DNA of 64,000 nt from Cellvibrionales bacterium (GCA_024639455.1 JAHEIH010000007.1:45119-109118); one strand, 5' to 3'. Counted from the first letter of the stretch, positions 8,565 through 17,961 are shown. Numbers and translations: made by a program. Notes: generated by a model from the sequence alone, not told the origin.

Positions 8565-9995
8565 GTGACGTCCTATCCCGAATTATGCATGATTATCAAT
8601 GGTGAGCGAGTTGGGGTTGAACACCGTCGCACCCAGGCGATTGTCAATCCAGCTAACGAAGAAGTGATTGGCCAATTACCCTTGGCGGATAGTGCAGATT
8701 TAGATCGTGCGCTTGCCACGGCTCAAAGAGGGTTTGAAATTTGGCGTGAGTCAACACCGGCCATGCGTTCTCGCGTATTGCTAGACGCCGCTCGCTTGAT
8801 GGAAGAGCGCGGTGATGAGTTGGCGACGGTTGCGGCTATGGAAATGGGTAAGCCGTTAGCAGAGGCGCGCATTGAAGTACACATGAACGCGGGCCTGTTC
8901 GAGTTCTACGCTGGTGAGTGCCACCGTATTTACGGTCGTGCGCTAGTGCGTCCCCGCGGTCAACGCTCTACCGTGGTGAAAGTGCCCGTTGGCCCAGTGG
9001 CGGCGTTTTCGCCTTGGAATTTCCCTCTAGGTAACCCTGGTCGAAAGCTTGGTGCGCCCATTGCAGCAGGCTGTTCGGTGATTATGAAATCAGCCGAAGA
9101 AGCGCCTGCTTCTGGTGTCGGGGTATTACAGTGCCTGCTTGATGCCGGCTTGCCTCCTGAGGTTGCCCAAGCTGTTTACGGTGTGCCGGATGAGGTGTCT
9201 CGCCATTTGGTGGCGTCGCCCATTATCAAAAAACTTTCTTTTACCGGTTCAACGGTGGTCGGCAAGCACTTGGTTAAATTGTGTGCTGACGATATGAAAC
9301 GCACCACTATGGAGTTAGGTGGCCACGGTCCGGTGTTAGTCTTTGAAGACGCCGATATCCACAAAGTGTTGGATATGATGGTGCCGCACAAATTTAGAAA
9401 CTCTGGTCAAGTATGTGTCTCGTCTACTCGTTTTATTGTGCATGAAAGTTTGCACGAAGCCTTTGTGGCCGAGTTTGCCAAACGCGCTAGTGCATGGCGG
9501 GTGGGTAATGGTTTGGATAGCAACACCCAGATGGGCCCCATGGCGCATCAGCGCGGTTTGAACAACATTACCCGCTTGGTGGAAAGTGCTATTGCAGATG
9601 GCGCCAAGCTTCACGCAGGGGGGCATCGGGTCGGTGATGTTGGCTGGTTTTATGCACCTACCGTACTGTCCGATATTCCATTGACTAGCGATATTATGAA
9701 CACCGAGCCGTTTGGCCCGGTGGCATTAATCAATCGCTTTTCTACCTATGAGGAAGCCGTCACTGAAGCGAATCGCCTGCCCTATGGTCTGGCGGCTTAC
9801 GCTTGGACCAACGACGACAAACGCAAGCAAAATTTAGGTATGGATTTAGAAGCGGGCATGATTGGCTTGAACACCACGATGATTGCCGGCCCCGATAGTC
9901 CATTCTGTGGCTTGAAGTGGTCTGGGCATGGCGCCGAAAGTGGCCCTGAAGGTCTTGAAGCTTGTTTGGTCACCAAATCCGTTCACGAGTGGTAA
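8565..9995 (+). CDS. Aldehyde dehydrogenase (semialdehyde-dehydrogenase-like) in the ligW operon
   Basis: This 476-residue protein starts at GTG 8565, with TAGGAGAG upstream. It has FSPWNFPL, the GSTVVG nucleotide loop, the general-base glutamate in ELGGHGP and the catalytic cysteine in SGQVCVSS. The ELGGHGP variant and the overall pattern resemble the GabD/succinate-semialdehyde branch. The gene is 9 bases ahead of ligW. This placement suggests it makes the acid that LigW decarboxylates, for example oxidising a 5-formyl or 5-carboxyvanillin-type aldehyde to 5-carboxyvanillate. That role is inferred from context only, and a general vanillin dehydrogenase is the main alternative. Confidence 0.85.
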   Translation: MTSYPELCMIINGERVGVEHRRTQAIVNPANEEVIGQLPLADSADLDRALATAQRGFEIWRESTPAMRSRVLLDAARLMEERGDELATVAAMEMGKPLAEARIEVHMNAGLFEFYAGECHRIYGRALVRPRGQRSTVVKVPVGPVAAFSPWNFPLGNPGRKLGAPIAAGCSVIMKSAEEAPASGVGVLQCLLDAGLPPEVAQAVYGVPDEVSRHLVASPIIKKLSFTGSTVVGKHLVKLCADDMKRTTMELGGHGPVLVFEDADIHKVLDMMVPHKFRNSGQVCVSSTRFIVHESLHEAFVAEFAKRASAWRVGNGLDSNTQMGPMAHQRGLNNITRLVESAIADGAKLHAGGHRVGDVGWFYAPTVLSDIPLTSDIMNTEPFGPVALINRFSTYEEAVTEANRLPYGLAAYAWTNDDKRKQNLGMDLEAGMIGLNTTMIAGPDSPFCGLKWSGHGAESGPEGLEACLVTKSVHEW

Positions 9996-10004
9996 GGAAA
10001 TACT

Positions 10005-11057
10005 ATGAGTCATGAATTAAAAACCGGCGGCGATCGCGGCTATATTCGTATCGCTACTGAAGAGGCCTTCGGTACGCGTGAGATAATCGATACCTATTTA
10101 AAAATGATTGCAGATGGCACGGCTGACAAGGGTATGGTGTCGCTGTGGGGTTTTTACGCCACTTCGCCTTCCGAGCGCGCGGTCCAAATCATGGAGCGCT
10201 TGATTGATCTCGATGACATGCGCATCAAAAACATGGACGCAGCGGGTGTTGATAAAGCGATCTTGGCGCTCACGGCACCGGGCGTGCAGCCCATTAAAGA
10301 TGTCGAGTTAGCCAAGCGTTTAGCTTACGAAGCCAACGATACCCTCGCCGCCGCAGTAGATCGCCACCCAGATCGCTATGTGGGTTTGGCGGCGGTGGCG
10401 CCGCAGGATCCGCAGTGGAGCGCGGATGAATTGCGCCGTTGTGCGGGCCTAGGTTTTAAAGGGGTGCAAATTAATAGCCATACCCAGGGTGAATACCTTG
10501 ATAACCCCAAGTTTGCGCCAATACTAGAGGCTTTGGTTGAGCTTGATTGGCCGCTCTATATTCACCCCTCACCGCCACCCGATGAAATGATGGGTAGCAT
10601 GGTTGATGCGGGATTGGATGGCGCGGTGTTTGGCTTTGGTGTGGAAACGGGATTCCATCTTCTCAGGTTGATGACCGCCGGTGTGTTTGATCGCTATCCA
10701 AGTTTGCAAGTGATTGTTGGGCATATGGGCGAAGCTTTGCCCTATTGGATGTACCGCCTCAACTACATGCACCAGGCAGGAGTACGTTCAGGTCGGTACG
10801 AAAGCATCAAGCCGCTTAAGCACGATATTCCCTATTACATGCAGAATAATGTGTATGTGACCTCTAGCGGTATGGCGTGGGCGCCGGCGATTAAGTTCGC
10901 CCAGCAAGTGCTCGGTGAAGACCGTGTGATGTACGCCATGGATTACCCCTATCAGTACGTCCCTGACGAAGTGCGCACCCACGATAATTTGGATGTGTCG
11001 GATTTAACCAAAAAGAAATTGATGCAATTGAATGCAGAAAAAATCTTCAAAATCTAA
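10005..11057 (+). CDS. ligW: 5-carboxyvanillate decarboxylase (LigW-type amidohydrolase)
   Basis: This 350-residue metal-dependent decarboxylase belongs to the amidohydrolase-2 family. It resembles the sphingomonad LigW sequences over its whole length as I remember them, including the conserved stretches TADKGMVSLWGFY, GFKGVQINSHTQG, FGFGVETG and VMYAMDYPYQYV. The expected active-site set is present: Glu19, Arg58, His187, His240 and Asp313, one or zero residues off the published LigW numbering. LigW converts 5-carboxyvanillate to vanillate and CO2 using Mn2+. AAGGAAA precedes the ATG. No LigX/Y/Z biphenyl genes are present in the window, so the substrate may come from phenylcoumaran (beta-5) breakdown. 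A related gamma-resorcylate decarboxylase is the alternative but less likely. Confidence 0.9.
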   Translation: MSHELKTGGDRGYIRIATEEAFGTREIIDTYLKMIADGTADKGMVSLWGFYATSPSERAVQIMERLIDLDDMRIKNMDAAGVDKAILALTAPGVQPIKDVELAKRLAYEANDTLAAAVDRHPDRYVGLAAVAPQDPQWSADELRRCAGLGFKGVQINSHTQGEYLDNPKFAPILEALVELDWPLYIHPSPPPDEMMGSMVDAGLDGAVFGFGVETGFHLLRLMTAGVFDRYPSLQVIVGHMGEALPYWMYRLNYMHQAGVRSGRYESIKPLKHDIPYYMQNNVYVTSSGMAWAPAIKFAQQVLGEDRVMYAMDYPYQYVPDEVRTHDNLDVSDLTKKKLMQLNAEKIFKI

Positions 11058-11066
11058 GGAGGTAAA

Positions 11067-11486
11067 ATGCGCGCGTTGTTCTTAGTCTCACAGTATGTAT
11101 TTGGGGCATGGTGGCTCTATTCAGGCCTCAATCCATGGTTTAATTTTTTTGAACAGCCCTACGGCGATACAGCCATTGCCATCGAGTACACCAAGGCACT
11201 TGAAAATAGCGGCCTTCTGCATATCGTTAAGGTGATGGAAGTCATCCAGGGAGTGATGATTTTGACCGGATTTATGATGCCGTTGGCCATCGCCACCGCG
11301 CTGCCACTGTCGGTAATGATTGCGCACTGGAATTTTATATTGACACCGGGCACGGTCGAGATTGTATTCGGGGCGTTAACATTGGGCTTTAATATAGTGT
11401 TGATGTTTGCCTATTGGTCATATTTCAAACCCTTCTTTACCCTTAAAGGTAATCTTGAACCGGCCTTCCAAAAGAAACAGAGATAA
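11067..11486 (+). CDS. Small DoxX-like integral membrane protein
   Basis: This 139-residue protein has four predicted transmembrane segments (about residues 3-25, 49-74, 76-92 and 97-122) and a basic C-terminal tail. The pattern resembles DoxX/DUF-type small membrane proteins of oxidoreductase clusters. AAGGAGG sits 6 bases before the ATG. It is the last gene of the ligW unit, 9 bases behind ligW and just before a strong bidirectional terminator. No catalytic motif is visible and its role is unknown. Confidence 0.6.
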   Translation: MRALFLVSQYVFGAWWLYSGLNPWFNFFEQPYGDTAIAIEYTKALENSGLLHIVKVMEVIQGVMILTGFMMPLAIATALPLSVMIAHWNFILTPGTVEIVFGALTLGFNIVLMFAYWSYFKPFFTLKGNLEPAFQKKQR

Positions 11487-11501
11487 CGTTTTTAGCGGGA
11501 T

Positions 11502-11530
11502 AAAAAAACCCAGCGGATGCTGGGTTTTTT
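11502..11530. terminator. Bidirectional intrinsic terminator
   Basis: AAAAAAACCCAGC-ggat-GCTGGGTTTTTT lies between the convergent DoxX-like and TonB receptor genes. Stem, loop and T-runs on both strands make it a textbook two-way terminator. Confidence 0.92.
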
Positions 11531-11545
11531 GTGCTCGTCTCACGC

Positions 11546-13972
11546 TTAGAAGTTGCGTTTGATACTGTAGTTGATCGTACGGGGTAGGCCAGGCGCAGCA
11601 TAATAAGTGCCTGCTAAGCCGGGTTCCGCATCAGTCTTAGTGGTGTAGTACAACTTGTCGGTCAGGTTGCGGCCTTCAAGCGCAGCGACCCAATCACCGT
11701 CTTTCGAGGTCCACGTCAAACGAGCATTCACAAGAGAATACGCGTCGATGGCGCCGTTAGACGTATTAACGGGTGCGGTGAACTTCTCGCTGCGGTACGA
11801 CACATCAATCCGGGGTGTCAGTGTGCCCGACGCCATTTCAAAGCTGTACTGCGCGCCTGCACTCCATGATTTCTCAGGTGAATAAGGCATCACTTTGGAG
11901 GTGTCCAAACCGGTAGCTGCATTGATTTCTGTCAGCTGGAAGTCGAGGTAGCTGTAAGACGCATCGATCAACAAGTTGTCAGTTGGGTTGTAGTCAATTT
12001 CAAACTCATAACCCGATACATCGGCGTTACCCGCGTTGGTGTTGGCCAAACAGGGGCGTCCATACACTTCACCAAACAGCGCCGTACAGTTACTCAGTGT
12101 GAATTGGATGTTGGTGTAATCATTCCAGAACATCGCCGCGTTGACGCGCAAGGAGTTATCCAGGAATTGTGCTTTCACACCGATTTCGGTGGCATCCAGT
12201 TCTTCTGGTTCAAAACTGACGGCCTGCACGTTATAGAACGGACGTGGGTTAACACCGCCCCCTTTGTAACCGGTAGATAATTGACCGTAGGCCATGATGT
12301 CATCTGTAACTTTGTAGCTTAACGCTAAGCGGTAGTCGGTACGGTCACCGTTGAAGTTACTCGACACGCCATTGAGTGAAGAGATCAAACAGTTGGGTGG
12401 GTTAGCGGGATCCCCCAGTGGGCCGACGCAGGCTTGAATGTCGCTATTGTCGGCGTTGTGACGCTGGAAGGTGTAGTCTTTGTCGTCTTCGCTGTAGCGA
12501 GCGCCAACACTCAAATCCAGTTTGTCATTGATATAGAAAATCGCGTTGGCAAAGAGCGCTTGTGTGGTTGAGTCAACCGGATCAGGGCCATGGATAAAGT
12601 CAAAACTAACATAGCCAAGGTTAACGCGTGCTTCCATGTCGGTTTTGCCATTGAACCAAAAACCGCCCACCGTCCAGTCTACAAAATCATCGACCTTGCC
12701 GTTTAAGCGAATTTCTTGGCTCTTTTGGGTGTGGCTCAGTGCTTGGTACATCATGATGACGGGCATCGGGCTGGCGTCGCCGTCCATGCTAAATCCACTG
12801 TCGTAGGTGCGGTAGGCGCTAATCGATTGCAGTTGCAGATCTTCATTAATCTGCCAATCAATATTCAGAGACTGTCCCATAGATTCCATGGTCAGCTCAC
12901 GCGGCAGACTCGCGCCAGTACGATTATCTGTGTAGGTGGCGTAGTTCATGTATGGGTTGTTCATACTCTTATTGGGATCACAAGAAAACTCGCCATAGGG
13001 AACGAATTCACAGCCTGAATTCACTGCCAAACCCTGGCTGCCAAAGATCACTTCAGAGCCACCGGGGAAGGGTTCATTCCATTCCCATACCCGGCCATTC
13101 GATATAACGGGGGCTGTGGTGGGTACTGCGTTAATCAATACGTTGGCGGGTGGTTGAGAATCTTCATCGAGCAGATCCACAGAGTAATTCACTTCTAGGC
13201 TGTCGTTGGGGACAAAGCGCAATGCCGCGCGCACCGCGGTATAGTCGATGCCGCCTTCCTCGCCTGTCTTACAATGCGCGCCCACGTTGTCGCTGGAGAA
13301 ACCTGAGCCAGGGTGGGTGCACTCGTAAGAAATATTATCTACGTGGCCGTCGCGAGAGCGTGACACGCCGGCGATTCGAGCAAACAGTTGATTGGGGACG
13401 ATGGTAAAGTTCGACGCACCGCGTACTGACAGAGCATCAAAATCACCGAAGCCAACTTCAACATAGCCGTCGTTGTCTTCGTTAGGCTTTTTCGAGTACA
13501 GCTTAATAGAGCCGCCAATCGAGTTTTTGCCGGCTAGTGTACCCTGTGGCCCGCGCAGGACTTCCACGCGATCGAGGTCGAGTAAATCGAGTACTGAGCC
13601 GGTGAGGGTAGAGTAGTAAACGTCGTCAACATAGAGGCCTACGCCGGGCTCTAGTGCAGGGTTGAAGTCGGTTTGACCGACACCTCGAATAAAGCCAATC
13701 AAGGATGGGCCTGAGTAGGCTCCGCCTTTTGTGAGGGTCACGTTAGGCGCTTGTGCAGCGATATCCTGTACGTTCAGTTGGCCGCGCGCTTCTAGCATTT
13801 CGCCGGTGACGGCGGTAATGGCAACGGGGGTTTCTTGAAGGTTTTGTTCAACGAACTGGGCGGTGACGACAACTTCTTCAAGGGCGTTGCCTTCGGCGGC
13901 ATAGCTCGCTTGAGAAGCAGCGAGTACCGCGAGCGCAAGGGCTGTGTGTTTCAAGTGAAAATCTCGTTTCAT
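11546..13972 (-). CDS. TonB-dependent outer membrane receptor
   Basis: This 808-residue protein has a cleavable signal peptide (about residues 1-25, ending ASYA) and a TonB box around EEVVVTAQ. The plug domain has the LDRVEVLRGPQGTLAGKNSIGG signature, a long beta-barrel follows, and the protein ends in phenylalanine, as expected of outer-membrane barrels. It takes up a scarce substrate using TonB energy. It lies downstream of an MFS, NTF2-like and aldehyde dehydrogenase unit on the same strand, separated by a terminator hairpin, so it probably has its own promoter. Uptake of lignin-derived or other aromatic oligomers is inferred from context. Iron-siderophore uptake is the alternative, but no siderophore genes are near. 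Confidence 0.92.
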   Translation of the reverse strand: MKRDFHLKHTALALAVLAASQASYAAEGNALEEVVVTAQFVEQNLQETPVAITAVTGEMLEARGQLNVQDIAAQAPNVTLTKGGAYSGPSLIGFIRGVGQTDFNPALEPGVGLYVDDVYYSTLTGSVLDLLDLDRVEVLRGPQGTLAGKNSIGGSIKLYSKKPNEDNDGYVEVGFGDFDALSVRGASNFTIVPNQLFARIAGVSRSRDGHVDNISYECTHPGSGFSSDNVGAHCKTGEEGGIDYTAVRAALRFVPNDSLEVNYSVDLLDEDSQPPANVLINAVPTTAPVISNGRVWEWNEPFPGGSEVIFGSQGLAVNSGCEFVPYGEFSCDPNKSMNNPYMNYATYTDNRTGASLPRELTMESMGQSLNIDWQINEDLQLQSISAYRTYDSGFSMDGDASPMPVIMMYQALSHTQKSQEIRLNGKVDDFVDWTVGGFWFNGKTDMEARVNLGYVSFDFIHGPDPVDSTTQALFANAIFYINDKLDLSVGARYSEDDKDYTFQRHNADNSDIQACVGPLGDPANPPNCLISSLNGVSSNFNGDRTDYRLALSYKVTDDIMAYGQLSTGYKGGGVNPRPFYNVQAVSFEPEELDATEIGVKAQFLDNSLRVNAAMFWNDYTNIQFTLSNCTALFGEVYGRPCLANTNAGNADVSGYEFEIDYNPTDNLLIDASYSYLDFQLTEINAATGLDTSKVMPYSPEKSWSAGAQYSFEMASGTLTPRIDVSYRSEKFTAPVNTSNGAIDAYSLVNARLTWTSKDGDWVAALEGRNLTDKLYYTTKTDAEPGLAGTYYAAPGLPRTINYSIKRNF

Positions 13973-14032
13973 GTCATTTTCCTTTTGTTATTTGTAACGT
14001 GTAAAAACAATCACCGAACATTATTTAAAACA

Positions 14033-14061
14033 AAAGAAAGGCGCTGGGCGCCTCTCTTTTT
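14033..14061 (-). terminator. Intrinsic terminator behind aldehyde dehydrogenase
   Basis: On the minus strand GGCGC-CCA-GCGCC, extended by AAAGAGA/TTTCTTTT, is followed by TTTCTTTTG. It lies 14 bases past the stop codon and separates the aldehyde dehydrogenase unit from the TonB receptor. Confidence 0.75.
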
Positions 14062-14074
14062 ACTGCTATGAAAA

Positions 14075-15499
14075 TTAAAGCACGCTGCCGATGTAGGACT
14101 TAATTTCCATAAATTCTGAGATGCCCCATTTGCTGAATTCGCGGCCATTACCTGACTGCTTGTATCCACCAAAGGGCACAGTGGCATCAGGGGTGCCGGC
14201 ATTAATATAAACCATGCCTGCGCGAATTCGAGGGGCAATTTGGTTGGCTACCACAGGGTCGCCACAAATGACCGATGACAATCCATAGTTTGTGTCGTTG
14301 GCGATGCGGACGGCATCCTCTAGATCTTCGTATTTGATCATGGTGATGACGGGGCCGAAAATTTCTTCCCGCGCCACGGTCATGTCGTTGGTCACTTGAG
14401 TGAACAGGGTGGGTTTTACGTAATAACCGTGGTCGACGTTGTCTGGTAAACCGGGGCCACCGGCGGCTGCGGTGGCGCCTTCTTCGATACCTTTGGCTAT
14501 GAGCCCTTGGATCTTATCCCACTGAGATTTGTTCACCACTGGGCCCAGGTGTTGACCTTCAGTGAGTGGGTCGCCGACGGTGAGGTTGTTCATGAAGTTT
14601 GCCGCGATTTGGCAGGCTTCATCGTATTGTGAACTGTGAACCAATACGCGAGCAGGGGCAATACAGCTTTGACCAGAGTTCAAGCAAACGCCACCTAGAC
14701 CGGCGGGCAGGGCTTGCTCGAGGGGGGCGCCAGGAAGAATGATATTGGGTGATTTGCCTCCCAGCTCTTGGTGAACGCGTTTAACAGTGTCAGCGGCGTC
14801 TTTGGCCACGGCGATACCTGCGCGTGTTGAACCGGTGATGCTGATCATATCAACGTCAGGGTGCTTGGCAAGCGCGCTACCTACAGTAGGGCCATCACCT
14901 TGCAACAAGTTGAATACCCCCGCGGGCACGCCCGCCGCATCCAGTACTTCGGCGAATATCGCCGCTGCGCCGGGGCATTCTTCTGAAGGCTTCAGAATCA
15001 TGGTGCAGCCGGCCGCGATAGCTGGCGCCACTTTAGCCACGATTTGGTTCATGGGCCAGTTCCAGGGGGTGATCAAAGCAACAACACCGATGGCTTCGTG
15101 AACGACTTTGTTGTTGCCTACGCGCTCTTCGAACTCGAATTCTTTCAATGCGCCGATGGTGGTCATGAAGTGGCCGATACCCGAGCCCACTTGCGCGGTC
15201 TGAGAAACAGAGATTGGGCAGCCCATCTCGGTTGAAATCGCTTGAGCGATATCCCCGGCACGTTTCTGGTATTCAGCGACAATGTTTTCTAGCAGGGCGA
15301 CACGCTCTTCGCGTGTGGTCTGAGAAAAACTATCAAACGCGCTACGAGCGGCGGCGACAGCGGCATCGACATCCGCTTGGGTACCAAGCGTGATTTCGCT
15401 GCAGGCTTGCTCGGTAGAGGGGCTAATGACTTGATGGCGGGTGCCGCCCACTGAATCGACCCATTGGCCATTAATGTATTGTTGTAAGTAACTTTTCAT
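14075..15499 (-). CDS. NAD(P)-dependent aldehyde dehydrogenase
   Basis: This 474-residue full-length ALDH has ITPWNWPM, the ITGSTRAG loop, the ELGGKSP general-base motif and the catalytic cysteine in SGQSCIAP near residue 270. PFGGYKQSGNGRE lies near the end. The start ATG at 15499 has GGAG upstream. It is the third gene of the unit MFS (17775), NTF2-like (16285), ALDH. If the NTF2-like protein is a lyase that releases formaldehyde or an aldehyde, or yields a stilbene cleaved to vanillins, this enzyme could oxidise the resulting aldehyde. That link is inference. Confidence 0.88.
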   Translation of the reverse strand: MKSYLQQYINGQWVDSVGGTRHQVISPSTEQACSEITLGTQADVDAAVAAARSAFDSFSQTTREERVALLENIVAEYQKRAGDIAQAISTEMGCPISVSQTAQVGSGIGHFMTTIGALKEFEFEERVGNNKVVHEAIGVVALITPWNWPMNQIVAKVAPAIAAGCTMILKPSEECPGAAAIFAEVLDAAGVPAGVFNLLQGDGPTVGSALAKHPDVDMISITGSTRAGIAVAKDAADTVKRVHQELGGKSPNIILPGAPLEQALPAGLGGVCLNSGQSCIAPARVLVHSSQYDEACQIAANFMNNLTVGDPLTEGQHLGPVVNKSQWDKIQGLIAKGIEEGATAAAGGPGLPDNVDHGYYVKPTLFTQVTNDMTVAREEIFGPVITMIKYEDLEDAVRIANDTNYGLSSVICGDPVVANQIAPRIRAGMVYINAGTPDATVPFGGYKQSGNGREFSKWGISEFMEIKSYIGSVL

Positions 15500-15514
15500 G
15501 GAATCTCCGTAAGG

Positions 15515-16285
15515 TTAATTTTTTGAAGTTAACGCGTGGTCGCGCGCTACATCTTCTGGCAGACGCTCAGCTGTGATCTCTTGGCCTGTGATCGGATGCT
15601 TCTGGTGGAAAGGCACCAGACGATGGCTAGGCCACAACCAAATGTCCTCGCGTGGAATCAGTGCGTCGGGCCCGGCAGGATCTTCTGGGTAGGTGGTGGA
15701 CAAGAAGGGCACGTAATTTTCTTTGGTGTGCGCCCAGCCGGTTTCAAAGTCAGCGTGCCACTGGGGCATATAATTGAGCACATGAATGTGCCATACCCCG
15801 TTTATCTTGCGATAGGTGTTCTCATAGATACCACCTTCCCACCATTGGCGTTGGCGGCCTAGGTAGGTATCGTCGGCAAAATCTTTGTGCTTACCCGCTT
15901 GCATAGTGCAGCGGAAGCGACCGTAGGCGGTTTCGCCATCTTCGGCAATGTCGACGATATCCTGATGCTGTGGGTGGTCGAGTAAGAAACCGTCAACTGG
16001 ACCGTTGTTGCCCTTGGTAAAGTTTTTCTGGAAGCGCTCTACATAAAGGCGCTGTGCGCCGGCCTTATTTTTGTAAATGCCTCCGAAAAAACGCACTTCG
16101 CAATCGGGGGTAAAGAGGTCCACGGCTTCTCTGTAGAGGCATTTATCAAGCAGATAGCCATACAGGTGGTGCAGCTTGCGAATGGCTTGCTCGTCCTCGC
16201 AAACAGTGACGCGGCGCTGTAGCGTGTCTACCAGGCCTTCCAGTCGGGCAATTTTGTCTTCTAGTGCTTTTAAATTGTCGCTCAT
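15515..16285 (-). CDS. Long NTF2-like/SnoaL-type protein, LdpA-like candidate lyase (paralogue 1)
   Basis: This 256-residue protein has an N-terminal coiled coil (about residues 1-35) and then an NTF2/SnoaL-type alpha+beta barrel. Conserved positions shared with three other proteins in the window are Tyr42-Gly-Tyr44, Asp47 and Cys49, a GFLLDHPQHQDIV segment and a WWEGGIYEN segment. Size and organisation resemble LdpA, the cofactor-less NTF2-like diarylpropane lyase of sphingomonads that turns a beta-1 dimer into lignostilbene and formaldehyde. The start overlaps the end of the upstream MFS gene by 4 bases (ATGA), implying coupled translation. Assignment as lyase is inference. Another elimination or isomerisation on an aromatic dimer is possible. 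Confidence 0.7.
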   Translation of the reverse strand: MSDNLKALEDKIARLEGLVDTLQRRVTVCEDEQAIRKLHHLYGYLLDKCLYREAVDLFTPDCEVRFFGGIYKNKAGAQRLYVERFQKNFTKGNNGPVDGFLLDHPQHQDIVDIAEDGETAYGRFRCTMQAGKHKDFADDTYLGRQRQWWEGGIYENTYRKINGVWHIHVLNYMPQWHADFETGWAHTKENYVPFLSTTYPEDPAGPDALIPREDIWLWPSHRLVPFHQKHPITGQEITAERLPEDVARDHALTSKN

Positions 16286-17775
16286 ATGCCTTTACCTTCT
16301 GTTGTTGTCACTGCTGCGGCCTCTTGGACGGCTTTTTGCGCTTCAGCGGCGGCGAGGGCTTCTGCCTCAGCAGCTTCCATGCGTTCGATTTCTTCGCGGT
16401 AGGGTTTGATGCCGCGATACATACTGTAGGTGGCAAGAGGAAGCAAAATGGCGGCGGTACTTACCATCGCTTTCCACAAATCTTGTGGATCCACAAAGAT
16501 GCGTTGCGCCACGGTGCCGATGACCATGCTGCCCATGGCGCCGAAGAAGGTGAACATAAATAGGTAAATGGCAGTGACTTGGCCGCGCATGGCTTGGGGG
16601 GCGATGCGTTGAATGGCCGCGTTCTGAGGCACCGCGCCGGCAATGCCAAAGACCGCGCCAATACTCATGACTATCAGTGAGCTTTCGCCGGTGGGCATCA
16701 TGGGTGCCGCGATAGAGCATACACTGACGCAGGCAAACAAGATGGTGGCGGCGCGAACGTTGGCATCTTTGTAACGCTTTGCTAACCATTCAACGAAAAC
16801 ACCGCCCAGTACCATACCAATCAACGACGCTGCCAAAATCATAGGTGCCATGACTTGGCCAATTTGGGCTTCATCCCAGCCGTAGGTGCGGATCATGAAG
16901 GGGGTGCGCCAGAAGGCGAGGCCTTGCGATTCGATGGCGCTAAGTGCGAGACCGATAAACAGCGGATAATAGACAGCCCCTTTAACATTGATCGCTTTGG
17001 CAGCATCTAGCCCCATAAATGTGAGCACTTTTTTACTCATTGGTGCGCTTTTGTCGGCCACTTCAAACACCGCGTCCGTGCTGGGCGGCATGCGGCGCAC
17101 GGGTTCCTTTAATAGCAGGAAAATACCGCCGATCAACAATCCGGGCATACCAATGACAAGGAGAATGAGTTGCCAGTTATGGATGGTAAGTCCCATCCAT
17201 TGAATGGATTCCATATCGGATACATAGCCAATCATCATGCCGCCGAAATAAACCCCTAGGGTGGTGCCGCCGATAAAGCCTAGCTGTAGCAGAGCGAATG
17301 CGCGTGTGATTTTCTTTGGTGGGAAGGAGTCAGCAAGCATTGAGTACGAGGCCGGTGCGTGGGCTGAGCCGCCGGCGCCGACAAACATACGCGTTGCCAC
17401 AAATTGCCAAAAATTTTGTGCCAGTCCACCCAGTGCTGTGACGGCACCAATGATAGAAATACCCCCTGCGAGTACATATTTGCGGGGGTAGATATCCGCA
17501 AGGCGAGCAATGGGAATGCCGACGAACATATAAAAGATCACGTTGGCGGGGCCGCCTAAGAAACCGAGTTGTTCGTCACTGAGGTCAAATGTGGTTTTGA
17601 TGCGTTCGGCCATCATGCCAAACACGGTGGCATCAAAAAAGTTAATGAACGTCGCTACGATAATAATGGCTAAAGAGCCGTAGGCGGCAGTATTGCTGGG
17701 CCAAGGTTGAGCAACTTTTATATTGTCAGGGTTTTCGACTGTTGTCGTGTGATGAACTGGTGCGCCACCGGCCAT
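16282..17775 (-). CDS. MFS transporter, Spinster-like
   Basis: This 497-residue protein has about 12 hydrophobic segments. Its IPIARLADIYPRKYVL motif A and VGAGGSAHAPASYSMLADSFP stretch are typical of Spinster-type carriers. The C-terminal 35 residues are Ala/Glu-rich and probably form a cytoplasmic helix. TTGGAG lies 8 bases before the ATG. It heads a minus-strand unit with an NTF2-like protein and an aldehyde dehydrogenase, divergent from the Fe(II) oxygenase. The divergent region has two palindrome-type sites. It is a likely importer of an aromatic dimer or acid (inference). Confidence 0.85.
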   Translation of the reverse strand: MAGGAPVHHTTTVENPDNIKVAQPWPSNTAAYGSLAIIIVATFINFFDATVFGMMAERIKTTFDLSDEQLGFLGGPANVIFYMFVGIPIARLADIYPRKYVLAGGISIIGAVTALGGLAQNFWQFVATRMFVGAGGSAHAPASYSMLADSFPPKKITRAFALLQLGFIGGTTLGVYFGGMMIGYVSDMESIQWMGLTIHNWQLILLVIGMPGLLIGGIFLLLKEPVRRMPPSTDAVFEVADKSAPMSKKVLTFMGLDAAKAINVKGAVYYPLFIGLALSAIESQGLAFWRTPFMIRTYGWDEAQIGQVMAPMILAASLIGMVLGGVFVEWLAKRYKDANVRAATILFACVSVCSIAAPMMPTGESSLIVMSIGAVFGIAGAVPQNAAIQRIAPQAMRGQVTAIYLFMFTFFGAMGSMVIGTVAQRIFVDPQDLWKAMVSTAAILLPLATYSMYRGIKPYREEIERMEAAEAEALAAAEAQKAVQEAAAVTTTEGKGI

Positions 17776-17845
17776 AAAATTTCTCCAAGGCTATTGTTAT
17801 TATGCACAGATTGTGTGTTTGAGCTTTTGGCGGATCGATTGATTA

Positions 17846-17916
17846 TGTATCCATTTTGTGTGAAAGTCCTATAAAAACGTAATAATAAGCCCATGTCTAG
17901 CATTATTTTGAATACA
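17846..17916. promoter_or_regulatory. Pair of candidate GntR operators in a divergent promoter
   Basis: TGTATCCA (17846-17853) and TGAATACA (17909-17916) lie 63 bases apart between the MFS and Fe(II) oxygenase genes. Both are variants of the TGTATACA palindrome found in four other divergent regions. Confidence 0.5.
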
Positions 17917-17961
17917 ATTTGTGTTATTTGCCCGAGTATAAAATCAAGGAGAGAATAATAA

